A stretch of DNA of 64,000 nt from Armatimonadetes bacterium UBA1398 (GTDB taxonomy: Bacteria; Armatimonadota; Zipacnadia; UBA1398), in the NCBI GenBank assembly GCA_002305165.1, contig DBQI01000023.1, positions 118,916 through 182,915 on the forward strand, in the 5' to 3' direction. The notes under the pieces are model-generated. The model did not search any database. It saw only the letters and a list, made by a program, of their open reading frames with translations, and was not told where the DNA came from. Positions 19,129 through 27,308 of this stretch are shown piece after piece; the first letter of the stretch is position 1, and every line of letters starts with the position of its first letter. The translations under genes were made by a program, and so were the position numbers.

Positions 19129-20360
19129 GGCCGCGCCTCCTGGGGCGCCAGGCACTCGCGCAGCGCGGTCACGGGCACCTCGCAGCGGAAGAGCTTCCAG
19201 GTGTGCGAGTCGTCCTTCCACCCGCGCCCCGAGCCGTAGTAGATCGAAACGCGCCCATTCCGCACGAGGATCTGCCCGTGCGGATCGGTCAGGAAGCGCG
19301 GGTATAGGACCTCGAGCCAATCATCGCCTCGGGGATCGCGGACCCGGATCTGCGGGAACACCTCGGTTGGCGCGACCGCATCGTTATCCGCCTGGAAGAG
19401 CCCACTCCGGCTCCCGAGGAGTCCAATGTGTCCGGTTCCATACGCGGGCCGCACGAGGTAGTAGGCGCCGCTCAGGGGCTTCACATCCATCTGCGCGAAG
19501 CGCGCGACAGCGCCGGCGGGCACGGTAGCCGGACTTCCCGCGGGTTGGAGTTGCCGTGCGAAGACAGTGGAGTCGTGGAAGTACGGATCTCCCGACTCCG
19601 TGCGGACGACGAAGTCACCAGGGCCAGTGCACGAGTCGACATAGTCGAGTACGAATCGACCGTTCTGGTAGAAGGCCGAGGGCTGACCGAAGCCGTAGCG
19701 CTGCTGACCGAGCTCGAGGTTGCTCTTGGGAGCGAGGATGATGGGCCTGGGATTCCGATCGATCGGCCGCTTGCGCCATGCCTTGCCGTCACGCGATGTC
19801 GCCACGAACACCTGGTTGTGGTACTCCCCCAAGCCGACAACCCTACCCTCAGCGTCTACGTCGACGCGATAGTCGGCACAGGCCTCGTAGTACATGAAGT
19901 AGATCCCGCGGACCTTGACCACCGACGGAGTGCCGATGTGGTTGATCTCCTGCCTGCTCTCCGCTGGTCCTAGCACCATCATAGGCCCCGGGCAGTCCGG
20001 ACCGAACAGACGGAGATCGCCGGCATACTCGGGACCATCGAGGTTCCACGCTAGGCCATCGCGGCTCTCGGCGTAGTAGACACGATCACCCCAATCGGGA
20101 TAGGTGAAAGAGAAGAGCTCCCCGGACGGAAGTCGAGCGGCAAAGGGGAACCGAAGCCCCTGACCCGTGCCTCCTAGCCGCACCCACCACATCTTGTAGA
20201 GCCCGTCGTCATCAAGCATGACCGAGGGACCCCAGTCATAGCGTCCGCTCTCAGGGGCGACCTCTTCGCACTGGAGGGGCAGCACACGGAGCGGCTCTAT
20301 GACAGTAGGTCCAGATCGGTGCAAACAGCTCAACATGCATGCAGCGACGGCGAGGGGCAT
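19125..20360 (-). CDS. Beta-propeller glycosidase-like protein (GH43/GH117-type fold)
   Basis: A 411-residue protein. Repeated blades of the type x-Y-x-M-W-W or I-Y-F-M-Y-Y, each followed by S-x-D-G-x-x-W or similar, indicate a five-bladed propeller as in GH43, GH117 and GH130. Examples are YKMWWVRLGG, VYYAESRDGLAWN, IYFMYYEA, VFVATSRDGKAWRK and ISIYYGSGRG-like segments. An Asp in DWGPSVMLDDDGLYKM occupies the typical first-blade position. I cannot assign a catalytic triad securely, so the exact family and linkage are open. The N-terminus is short and moderately hydrophobic (LAVAACMLSC), so export is uncertain. Its stop overlaps the start of the OYE gene. A strong hairpin separates it from the fucosidase gene upstream. 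Confidence 0.65.
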   Translation of the reverse strand: MPLAVAACMLSCLHRSGPTVIEPLRVLPLQCEEVAPESGRYDWGPSVMLDDDGLYKMWWVRLGGTGQGLRFPFAARLPSGELFSFTYPDWGDRVYYAESRDGLAWNLDGPEYAGDLRLFGPDCPGPMMVLGPAESRQEINHIGTPSVVKVRGIYFMYYEACADYRVDVDAEGRVVGLGEYHNQVFVATSRDGKAWRKRPIDRNPRPIILAPKSNLELGQQRYGFGQPSAFYQNGRFVLDYVDSCTGPGDFVVRTESGDPYFHDSTVFARQLQPAGSPATVPAGAVARFAQMDVKPLSGAYYLVRPAYGTGHIGLLGSRSGLFQADNDAVAPTEVFPQIRVRDPRGDDWLEVLYPRFLTDPHGQILVRNGRVSIYYGSGRGWKDDSHTWKLFRCEVPVTALRECLAPQEARP

Positions 20361-20387
20361 ATCACGTTCACATTCCGGGGGAAGCGC

Positions 20388-20417
20388 GCGGGCTCGAGAA
20401 CGAGGCCTCGAGCCCGC
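20388..20417 (-). terminator. Perfect 11-bp hairpin between fucosidase and propeller genes
   Basis: GCGGGCTCGAG (20388-20398) pairs with CTCGAGCCCGC (20407-20417) across an 8-base loop. It lies 15 bases after the fucosidase stop in the leftward sense. No U tract follows. It may terminate or attenuate transcription entering the propeller/OYE pair. Confidence 0.55.
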
Positions 20418-20432
20418 TACAGAGTGCCGTGG

Positions 20433-21716
20433 CTACCGCATGAACAGCTCGATAACGGGCACCGTAACATTGGGCCGGACAACGGGCAGATCCAGTGTCA
20501 AGGTGTTCTGACCCGCAGCGCCGTACTCGCTCTCGTGAGGCGCCGAGGTCGACATCGGGATCTCCGAGGCGTCGTTGAGGAGCTGGGCGTAGGCCACCCG
20601 ATCTCCGAAACCATCCAGGTGGAGATGCCTGAAGGGCCAGGCGAACACGTGCACGTACATCCGGTTCGTCTTCGGGTTGTAGGTGAGTCGACAGTCCTGG
20701 GGCGCCGCGAACTCATCGGGTGCCTGGGTGCAGCCGTAGATCGACCGACCGTGCCGACGCATCCACTCGCCGATCCCTTGTAGCCTGCTCAGGGCCCGCT
20801 CGTCGAACTCGCCGCGTCCGGTGGGCCCCACATTCAGAAGCAGGTTTCCGCCCTTGCTAACTACCTCGATGAGCATCCTGATGAGTTGGTCAACGCTCTT
20901 CCAGGTCGACTCCTCACGGTGGTATCCCCATGAGCCCGAGAAGGTCTGGCAGGTCTCCCAGACCACCTTCTGGCCGTTGACTTCGACCCAGCGGCGCGGC
21001 ATGAACTGCTCGGGCGTGCGGGTGTCCCAACCGCCATCGACATCATTCAGGTCGAGACGGTCGTTGAGAACAATGCCGGGTTGGAGGCTGCGGATCATCT
21101 GCACGAGACGCTCGCTCTCCCACTGGTTCCGCCCCTTCTCGGCATAGCTGAAGTCGAGGAAGAGGACATCGACCCTGCCGAACTTGGTGAGGATCTCCCT
21201 CACCTGCCCATGCAGGTAGTCGCGGTAGGTGCTGAGATCGCGGCTCTCGTTCAACGTCTCGCGGTCGGGGTGGTCACGGAGGGGGTGGATGCTCTGGATC
21301 GGGTAGGACGGATGATGCCAGTCGATCAGGCTGTGGTAGAAGCCCACGCGCATGTGATGGTTGCGGAACGACTCGACCATGGGACTGATCAGATCTCGCC
21401 CACACGGCGTGTTGAGGGCCGTGTAGCCAGTCAGTTTGGTGTCCCAGAGACAGAAGCCCTCATGATGCTTCGTCGTCACCACGAAGTACTTCATCCCAGC
21501 CGCCGCCGCGGCCCGGGCCCACATGTCCGGGTCGTACAGGTCGGGATCGAAGCGTCCGAAGTACCGAGCCTCATACTCCTCAGCGGGGGTTCGCTCGTGG
21601 AACTGGACCCACTCGTGTCGAGCAGGCAGCGCATAGAGCCCCCAATGGATGAACAAGCCAAAACGATCGTGGGTGAACCAACTCGTGTCGCCGACTGTGG
21701 GTTTGACGTCATGCAT
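20433..21716 (-). CDS. GH29 alpha-L-fucosidase
   Basis: A 427-residue protein. Family blocks are WFTHDRFGLFIHWGLYALPARHEW near the N-terminus, YFVVTTKHHEGFCLWDTKLT with the conserved His pair, and VGFYHSLIDWHH. The strand VDVLFLDF carries the likely nucleophile Asp188. NLLLNVGPTGRGEF follows near the C-terminal end of the barrel, and a beta-sandwich region closes the protein. GH29 enzymes release alpha-linked L-fucose with retention; the acid/base residue varies among members and I cannot assign it. No signal peptide is seen, so cytoplasmic trimming of imported oligosaccharides is likely. ATG 21716 follows GGGAGG. The gene is divergent from the rhamnosidase. Confidence 0.9.
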   Translation of the reverse strand: MHDVKPTVGDTSWFTHDRFGLFIHWGLYALPARHEWVQFHERTPAEEYEARYFGRFDPDLYDPDMWARAAAAAGMKYFVVTTKHHEGFCLWDTKLTGYTALNTPCGRDLISPMVESFRNHHMRVGFYHSLIDWHHPSYPIQSIHPLRDHPDRETLNESRDLSTYRDYLHGQVREILTKFGRVDVLFLDFSYAEKGRNQWESERLVQMIRSLQPGIVLNDRLDLNDVDGGWDTRTPEQFMPRRWVEVNGQKVVWETCQTFSGSWGYHREESTWKSVDQLIRMLIEVVSKGGNLLLNVGPTGRGEFDERALSRLQGIGEWMRRHGRSIYGCTQAPDEFAAPQDCRLTYNPKTNRMYVHVFAWPFRHLHLDGFGDRVAYAQLLNDASEIPMSTSAPHESEYGAAGQNTLTLDLPVVRPNVTVPVIELFMR

Positions 21717-21883
21717 GGGGCGCCTCCCTGGTGTGTGAACTCGGGACCGGCTCTGCAGCCGATGCCACAGGGTGGTTCGGGATAGGCGACTTGGCTCCCT
21801 TCGAATCGCGGACGCGGCAAGACTCGGCACTGAAGACGGCGAAACTCAACGAGCGCACTATCGACCTGGAGGTGCCCCTCGCC

Positions 21884-23512
21884 ATGCTTGCAGATCTCGG
21901 CACGCCCGATCCCCGCCTCAGGAGCTTCGTGTACCCCACACGGGTAGTCTGGACTACGCCCCAGGGCGTGGCTGACGCGGAGAACGTCCTCAGCCCCGGC
22001 GACGCGGGATGCACTATGTCTCCGTCGGCAGAGGGTGAACGGCCGGGTATCGTGCTCGACTATGGCCGCGAGTTGCACGGAGGCATACGCCTGCAGACGC
22101 CACTCACGCCCAAGCGCGGGCTCGCCACCGTACGGATACGTTTTGGTGAGTCTGTCTCCGAAGTGATGAGCCAACCTGACAATGATCACACTCCGCACGA
22201 CTACACGGTACCCGTGCCCTGGTGGGGGCACATGGAGGTTGGCACCACGGGCTTTCGCTTCGTGCGTATAGATCTAGTGAACTCGGAGATCCCCGTGGTT
22301 ATCAGTGAGGCGCCGGCGGTCTTCATCAGGCGTCCGCTCACCTACCACGGTGCCTTCAAGTGCAGCGACGACCGCCTCAATGAGATCTGGGAGGTCGGGG
22401 CCTACACCGTCCACCTCTGTATGCAGGATCACGTCTGGGATGGGATCAAACGCGACCGCCTCGTGTGGATAGGCGATCTGCATCCCGAGACCCGCGTCAT
22501 CTGCGACGTGTTCGGCGACGTGGACGTCGTGCCCGCGAGCCTCGACTACGCGCGGGACCACTACCCCCTGCCGGGCTGGATGAACGGCATCTCCTCATAC
22601 TCCCTGATGTGGCTCCTGTGTCACGCCGACTGGTACCTGTATCACGGCAACCTGGAGTATCTGGCCGAGCAGCGCGACTACCTCAGAGGCCTCATCGATC
22701 TGCTCATCAGTCGAGTCGGTGAGGATGGCATGGAGCGCCTGGACGGGCATCGCTTCCTGGAGTGGCCAACCAGTGAGGACCCCACGGCCATCGACTTCGG
22801 GCTGCAAGCGCTCATGGTCCTGGGTCTGGAGGCGGCCGCGCGGCTCTGCAATGCGCTCGGCGAGTCCGAGTACGCGGCCAAGGCTCGGTCCACAGCCGCC
22901 CTGGCCCGCGGGCGCCGTCGGGAGCCCACCGGAGCGAAGGTCGCCCATGCCCTCGCGGTGTTGGCGGGCATGGAGGACGCCCGGGAGACAAACGAGCGCG
23001 TGTTCCAGGCCGATCCCTACCGCGACCTATCCACCTTCTACGGGTACTACCTGTTAGAGGCGCGCGCCAAGGCCGGCGACTATCGTGGGGCGCTGGACCT
23101 GATACGGAACTACTGGGGCGGCATGCTGGATATGGGAGCCACGACGTTCTGGGAGGGCTTCAGCGTCGACTGGATGGAGAACTCTACTCGGATCGATGAG
23201 CTGCCTCAGCCGGGGAAGCGCGACATCCACGCGGATTTCGGCGCCTGGTGCTACGAGGGGCTGCGCCACAGTCTCTGCCATGGCTGGGCAGCGGGCCCGA
23301 CCGCGTGGCTCATCGATCATGTCCTCGGTCTCCAGCCGTCGTCACCCGGCTTCGCGGCGATGACCATCGAGCCCCATCTCGGTGACCTGGAGTGGGCGGA
23401 GGGCTCCATCGCCACACCCCACGGGCCGGTATGGGTGCGCCATGAGCAGGGACAGACCTCGGTGCGGACGCATCTTCTGGAGAAGCCGGAGGGCGTGCGG
23501 ATACTCGACTAG
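21884..23512 (+). CDS. GH78-type alpha-L-rhamnosidase-like protein
   Basis: A 542-residue protein related to the (alpha/alpha)6 barrel part of GH78. RGPL-type beta-sandwich blocks (RPLTYHGAFKCSD) lead into VHLCMQDHVWDGIKRDRLVWIGDLHPE, the characteristic D-G-x-K-R-D-R-x-x-W-x-G-D motif that includes acidic active-site residues. TFWEGFS and HGWAAGPTAWL follow toward the C-terminus, then a terminal beta-sandwich. It is shorter than classical multidomain rhamnosidases (~900 residues) and lacks a signal peptide. The frame stays open back to GTG 21731. I prefer ATG 21884 because it follows GGAGGTG at 21868-21874, matches the N-terminus of short relatives, and leaves a 167-base divergent promoter region. 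It ends overlapping the phosphoesterase gene by CTAG. Confidence 0.82.
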   Translation: MLADLGTPDPRLRSFVYPTRVVWTTPQGVADAENVLSPGDAGCTMSPSAEGERPGIVLDYGRELHGGIRLQTPLTPKRGLATVRIRFGESVSEVMSQPDNDHTPHDYTVPVPWWGHMEVGTTGFRFVRIDLVNSEIPVVISEAPAVFIRRPLTYHGAFKCSDDRLNEIWEVGAYTVHLCMQDHVWDGIKRDRLVWIGDLHPETRVICDVFGDVDVVPASLDYARDHYPLPGWMNGISSYSLMWLLCHADWYLYHGNLEYLAEQRDYLRGLIDLLISRVGEDGMERLDGHRFLEWPTSEDPTAIDFGLQALMVLGLEAAARLCNALGESEYAAKARSTAALARGRRREPTGAKVAHALAVLAGMEDARETNERVFQADPYRDLSTFYGYYLLEARAKAGDYRGALDLIRNYWGGMLDMGATTFWEGFSVDWMENSTRIDELPQPGKRDIHADFGAWCYEGLRHSLCHGWAAGPTAWLIDHVLGLQPSSPGFAAMTIEPHLGDLEWAEGSIATPHGPVWVRHEQGQTSVRTHLLEKPEGVRILD

Positions 23513-24243
23513 ACTCCCGTGGCCAGGCGTTTCGCAAGCTCCTCGGGCAGGCCCGCACTCCGCATGGCTCGCTGGGTTGCGCCGACCTCGTATCGGATGC
23601 GATGTAGCGACGCCTCCTGCCTCGCGAAGTCTATCACCATGTAGGCAGCGCGCGAATCGTTGTCCCTGGGCTGCCCCACGCTACCGGGGTTGAAAAGGTA
23701 CCGGTGGCCCTTCTCCAGAGGCACCACGTCCCCATCACACCAATGAAGCCATGTGCACTGGCGTCTGCCGTTGATGTCGCAGGCCATCGGGCGGTGAGTA
23801 TGGCCGCAGAGTATGATGCCGCACGCGCTCGCCAGGAGCGCGTCCCGAGCGTCACGGGCCGTGAGAACGTAGTCGTCCGGCGCCCCCGGGGCGCCGTGGC
23901 AGCAGAGCGGGCCTTCGGCGTGGGGCGCCTCGGAAGGCAGCGCCAGCAGCCACTCCAGATCCTCATCGTCAAGGCGCTCTCTGGTCCATTCAAGAGCACT
24001 ATCAGCAACTGGATTGAACCATCCTTGGACTTCGATGTCTCCGAGCGCCCTGTCGTGGTTCCCTGCGATGACTAAAGAGCAACTGCCCCGCACAATCTCC
24101 GAGCAGAGCCCTGGGTGGGGTCCGTAGCCGACCACGTCGCCGAGGCAGATGATCTCGTCTACTCCCGCGTCCTCCAGAGCGATGAGCACCTCCTGCAGGG
24201 CAACCGCGTTGCCATGGATGTCGGAGATGATCCCGAGCCTCAT
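23509..24243 (-). CDS. Calcineurin-like metallophosphoesterase (YfcE/MJ0936 type)
   Basis: A 244-residue cytoplasmic enzyme with all core metallophosphoesterase motifs: D-x-H in ISDIHGNAVAL, G-D in CLGDVVGYGPHP, GNHD, an isolated His in CCHGAPG, and GHTH in ILCGHTHRPM. These ligate two metals and hydrolyse phosphodiesters or monoesters; the physiological substrate of this branch is usually unknown. The start ATG overlaps the TGA of the upstream amidohydrolase gene (ATGA), so it is translationally coupled as the last gene of a three-gene unit. Its stop codon shares CTAG with the convergent rhamnosidase gene. Confidence 0.88.
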   Translation of the reverse strand: MRLGIISDIHGNAVALQEVLIALEDAGVDEIICLGDVVGYGPHPGLCSEIVRGSCSLVIAGNHDRALGDIEVQGWFNPVADSALEWTRERLDDEDLEWLLALPSEAPHAEGPLCCHGAPGAPDDYVLTARDARDALLASACGIILCGHTHRPMACDINGRRQCTWLHWCDGDVVPLEKGHRYLFNPGSVGQPRDNDSRAAYMVIDFARQEASLHRIRYEVGATQRAMRSAGLPEELAKRLATGV

Positions 24244-25049
24244 GCGGCGGTATCCCCCAGGCGGAAGAGACGCTCCGCGTTGTCATGCAGTATGGCACGC
24301 TTCGCATCGTCGCTGAGGTCAGCGAGGCAGACCGCGCCGAGTTTGGGGCGCGGGTCCAGGAAGGGCAAGTCGCTACCGAACAGCACCCGATCCACGCCCA
24401 CCCCCTCGCACAGCCGCTCGAGGGCCCGCCACGGCTGGCTCGATCCGCTCGTCTCCACCCAGAGATTGGCATGCCGTTGGGCCAGCTGGATGACCCTCGC
24501 CATGCCCGCGTGCGCCCCCGCGGAGTGGGCCAGTATGACGGGCGCCCCGGGGTGCCTCGCGGCCGCCTGGGCAACCAGATCCGGGGACGAGAAACCGCAG
24601 GGCTCCCACGTGTGAACTAGGACGGGAATCTGGTACTCCTCGGCATACCGGAAGGCAATGTCATACCCGGGATCTGTGACAGGCGCCCTGTGGAGCGATG
24701 GGTGCAGTTTGATGCCCACGAACCATCCCGAGGCGACATACTCTTCCAGCATCCCGCGACTGACCGATTCAGGCTGATGGGGGCCTACGGTGCAGTAGGG
24801 CAACAGGCGGCTCGGATGGTCACGGTTCATCCGCCCGGCGATACGGTTGCCCTCCTCGGGGTCTGGCCCGATGGCCAAGTCGGGGGCGAACACGAGCCGC
24901 TCGATGCCAGCGGCATCCATCGTTCGCAGCATACCATCGGCCCATGCGGAGGGGATGGGCAGGCCATGAAACGGCCCCGCGTGGCCGTGGCAATCGATGA
25001 TCGGGAATGACGGTAGCCTGCCCTCCCGTAGCTCGCTGAAGATGCTCAC
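24240..25049 (-). CDS. Amidohydrolase family 2 (TIM-barrel metal hydrolase)
   Basis: A 269-residue protein with an apparently complete metal site: H-x-H in IIDCHGHAGPF at the N-terminus, His in PVLVHTWEPCG, His in VILAHSAG, and Asp in DRVLFGSDLPF. This is the Amidohydro_2 pattern, whose members hydrolyse lactones and amides or decarboxylate aromatic and sugar acids; lactonases of fucose and rhamnose degradation belong to it, which would suit the neighbouring GH29 and GH78 genes. Substrate is not assignable from sequence. It overlaps its neighbours by four bases on both sides, downstream of a related gene whose metal residues are missing, so both products are probably made in a fixed ratio. 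Confidence 0.83.
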   Translation of the reverse strand: MSIFSELREGRLPSFPIIDCHGHAGPFHGLPIPSAWADGMLRTMDAAGIERLVFAPDLAIGPDPEEGNRIAGRMNRDHPSRLLPYCTVGPHQPESVSRGMLEEYVASGWFVGIKLHPSLHRAPVTDPGYDIAFRYAEEYQIPVLVHTWEPCGFSSPDLVAQAAARHPGAPVILAHSAGAHAGMARVIQLAQRHANLWVETSGSSQPWRALERLCEGVGVDRVLFGSDLPFLDPRPKLGAVCLADLSDDAKRAILHDNAERLFRLGDTAA

Positions 25050-25798
25050 GATGCCACCACCCTCGTCCCGACCAGTTCCGAGAGATTGCCGTACGCGATC
25101 GCGTGCTTGTCCGCGTCCGACAGGCCAGCGAACAGGACCCGGCCGATGGGCGCGCTGGGAGTAGAGACGGGCAAGCCCGAGCCGAACAGGAGGCGATGCA
25201 CCCCGAACCGGTCTGCGATGATCTCAAGCGCCCTATGGCCCACATACCGGGAGGTTTCAATCCGCAGGCCGGGGTGGCGTGCCATCAGAGGAAAGAGGGT
25301 GCGGTCATCGCGGTATCCGAGCCCCTCCAAGATGACAACCAGCTTCGGGAAGTCACCCAGAAGCTGATCGAGATCGCGCCAGCCTATCTCGGTATAGGCG
25401 ACGATCAGCGGCATCTCGCGAGCGACAAGGACCTCGAGGACTTCACCCAGTACTGTCGGGATAGCCTCGAAGCCATGCAACCGTGGCGAGATGCGCGCCG
25501 CAAGCGCTTTCACCGCGTCGAGGTGGGCAGGCAAGTCGTCTACACCGGGGAACTGGTCGCTCGATCGAGGGAGCACGGAGGCGCAGACACCGAAGGCTGG
25601 GTGCTCTGCAGCGATCGCCTCCATGCGCAGGTTGCCCTCCAGGGCATCGTATTCCTCAGACCAGCTATGGGTGCACAGCCCCCACTCGACTCCGAAGCGA
25701 CGGTACTGCTCCTCGAGCTGCTCCGGTTGCTGTGGCAATGTGCTGGGTACGCCCATCCGGGGCCCCATGCGGCAGTTGGCATCTAGAAAGGTCAGCAT
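25046..25798 (-). CDS. Amidohydrolase-fold protein lacking the metal ligands
   Basis: A 250-residue relative of the downstream amidohydrolase, recognisable by the shared C-terminal layout (HRLLFGSGLPVSTPSAPIGRVLFAGLSDADKHAIAYGN against the neighbour's LFGSD...DLSDDAKRAILHDN). The metal positions are changed: the N-terminal H-x-H is replaced by DANCRMG, the barrel His of LVHTW by AYTEIGW, the His of LAHS by ILEGLG, and GSD by GSG. It is therefore probably not a metal hydrolase; a structural or regulatory partner is one reading. I start it at ATG 25798 (MLTFLDANCRMG), where the fold begins. Longer starts up to 25978 would run into the divergent tldD gene. It heads the three-gene leftward unit. 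Confidence 0.72.
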   Translation of the reverse strand: MLTFLDANCRMGPRMGVPSTLPQQPEQLEEQYRRFGVEWGLCTHSWSEEYDALEGNLRMEAIAAEHPAFGVCASVLPRSSDQFPGVDDLPAHLDAVKALAARISPRLHGFEAIPTVLGEVLEVLVAREMPLIVAYTEIGWRDLDQLLGDFPKLVVILEGLGYRDDRTLFPLMARHPGLRIETSRYVGHRALEIIADRFGVHRLLFGSGLPVSTPSAPIGRVLFAGLSDADKHAIAYGNLSELVGTRVVAS

Positions 25799-25889
25799 AC
25801 TGCTCCATTCGCTGGTGACGGGCAGCGCCCTTTGCAGGGTTAGGGCGCAACACAGATGAAACTCGTTATCTACGTGAGGGGTTGATCGC

Positions 25890-27287
25890 ATGAGGGACAT
25901 CCTGCTGGCGGTCCGGGATACCGCGGCCGCCAAGGGCGTGAAGTTCGCCGATGCACGAGGCGTTACCACCGAACGCACCTACATCTCCCGTCAAGACGGT
26001 CGCGCGGACCGCATGTCCAAGCAGCAGTCCCAGGGCATAGGGGTCAGGGTCCTGAAGGGCGGCAGTTGGGGCTTCGCAGTGACGAATGTGGTCACACGTG
26101 ACAGTGCTCTCGGCTGTCTCGATGAGGCTATCTCGGCAGCCAGCCTAACCACTCCGAAGGTCGACGTGGAGCTTGCCAAGGCGCCCGCTATCGAGGCCGT
26201 GGCACGGAGCGAGTACGAGAAGGACCCGCGCGAGATCTCCTCACAGGTGAAGATGGACGTTCTCCGTGCCCACGAATCGGAAGCCTTGCGAGTCGCGGGC
26301 AGCAAGGCAGCCAATACCATCGTCACCCTGAGCGACTCGGTGACGCGGACCCTCGTATGCAACACCGACGGGACCGTGGTTGACCATGAGCAGGTGCGGG
26401 TGAACATCGCCTGCCGGCTGGTCGCCGCTGAAGGCGGCGTGCGGCAGTCAGCCTACGAGATCAAGGCTCGGGTGGCGGGATGGGAGGCCATCGAGGCGGT
26501 CGAGCCCGATGAGCTTTCAGTCCTCGCCGCCACAAAGGCGCTCCGTCTGCTGTCGGCGCGCAAGGCGCCGGCTGGCGTCTTCCCGGTGGTCCTCCACCCG
26601 ACGGTCGTTGGTGTCTTCATCCACGAGGCTTTCGGACACAATGCCGAGGCGGACTTGGTCCTTGCGGGGGAATCCATCCTAGAGGGAAAGCTCCAGTCAC
26701 TGGTCGCTTCCCCTCTCGTGAATGTCGTGGATGACGCGACACTCCCGAAGCTCTGGGGCAGCTACGACTATGACTCCGAAGGCCTGCCCGCGGCGCGTCG
26801 CCAGATCATCAAGGACGGCGTCCTAGTCGGCTTCATGCACAACCTCGAGTCCGCTGGCCGTATGGGCGTGGAGCCAAACGGGAGCGGCCGGGCTGACGGC
26901 TACGCTGCCCGCCCCATCGTTCGCATGAGCAACACGATCATGGAGGCAGGAGAGACTCCTGTCGAGGAGATGATCGCGGGCATCGACCATGGCATCCTCA
27001 TGGAGGATGGGCGTTGGGGCTACGTCTTCTGCCAGAAGGGCCAGTACACCCTCAATGCCGGCGGCGGCCGGATGATCCGGAACGGAGAGCTCGCGGAGCC
27101 CGTGCGCGACGTCTGCATGGTGGGTATGGTGCTGGAGACGCTGCACAACGTGGACGCGGTATCCCAGGAGTTCGAGTTGGCCTGGGGTGGCGGGACATGT
27201 GGGAAGAATGGCCAGGGGATGCCGGTGAGTGGTGGTGGCCCCTTCGTGCGGGTGGCCGACATGGTTGTCGGCGGACAGGATAGCTGA
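25890..27287 (+). CDS. tldD: TldD-type metallopeptidase
   Basis: A 465-residue protein with the TldD/PmbA fold. The zinc motif H-E-A-F-G-H is at residues 245-249, followed by NAEADL. Further on are DGVLVGFMHNLESA, the ARPIVRMSNT block, GYVFCQKGQYTLNAGGG (a third-ligand-region equivalent) and the C-terminal GGTCGKNGQGMPVS. TldD pairs with TldE to form a cytosolic protease that degrades unfolded short peptides and, in several bacteria, matures peptide products such as microcin B17. The TldE partner follows 21 bases later, so the complex is complete. ATG 25890 is preceded by GAGGGG. No obvious precursor peptide gene is nearby, so a housekeeping role is the default reading. Confidence 0.92.
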   Translation: MRDILLAVRDTAAAKGVKFADARGVTTERTYISRQDGRADRMSKQQSQGIGVRVLKGGSWGFAVTNVVTRDSALGCLDEAISAASLTTPKVDVELAKAPAIEAVARSEYEKDPREISSQVKMDVLRAHESEALRVAGSKAANTIVTLSDSVTRTLVCNTDGTVVDHEQVRVNIACRLVAAEGGVRQSAYEIKARVAGWEAIEAVEPDELSVLAATKALRLLSARKAPAGVFPVVLHPTVVGVFIHEAFGHNAEADLVLAGESILEGKLQSLVASPLVNVVDDATLPKLWGSYDYDSEGLPAARRQIIKDGVLVGFMHNLESAGRMGVEPNGSGRADGYAARPIVRMSNTIMEAGETPVEEMIAGIDHGILMEDGRWGYVFCQKGQYTLNAGGGRMIRNGELAEPVRDVCMVGMVLETLHNVDAVSQEFELAWGGGTCGKNGQGMPVSGGGPFVRVADMVVGGQDS

Positions 27288-27308
27288 CCGGCTGGAAGGA
27301 CTCCGTGA

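Noticed and set aside
25799..25978. Longer N-terminus for the metal-free amidohydrolase
   Set aside because: It would overlap the start of divergent tldD, and its residues lack similarity to the fold.
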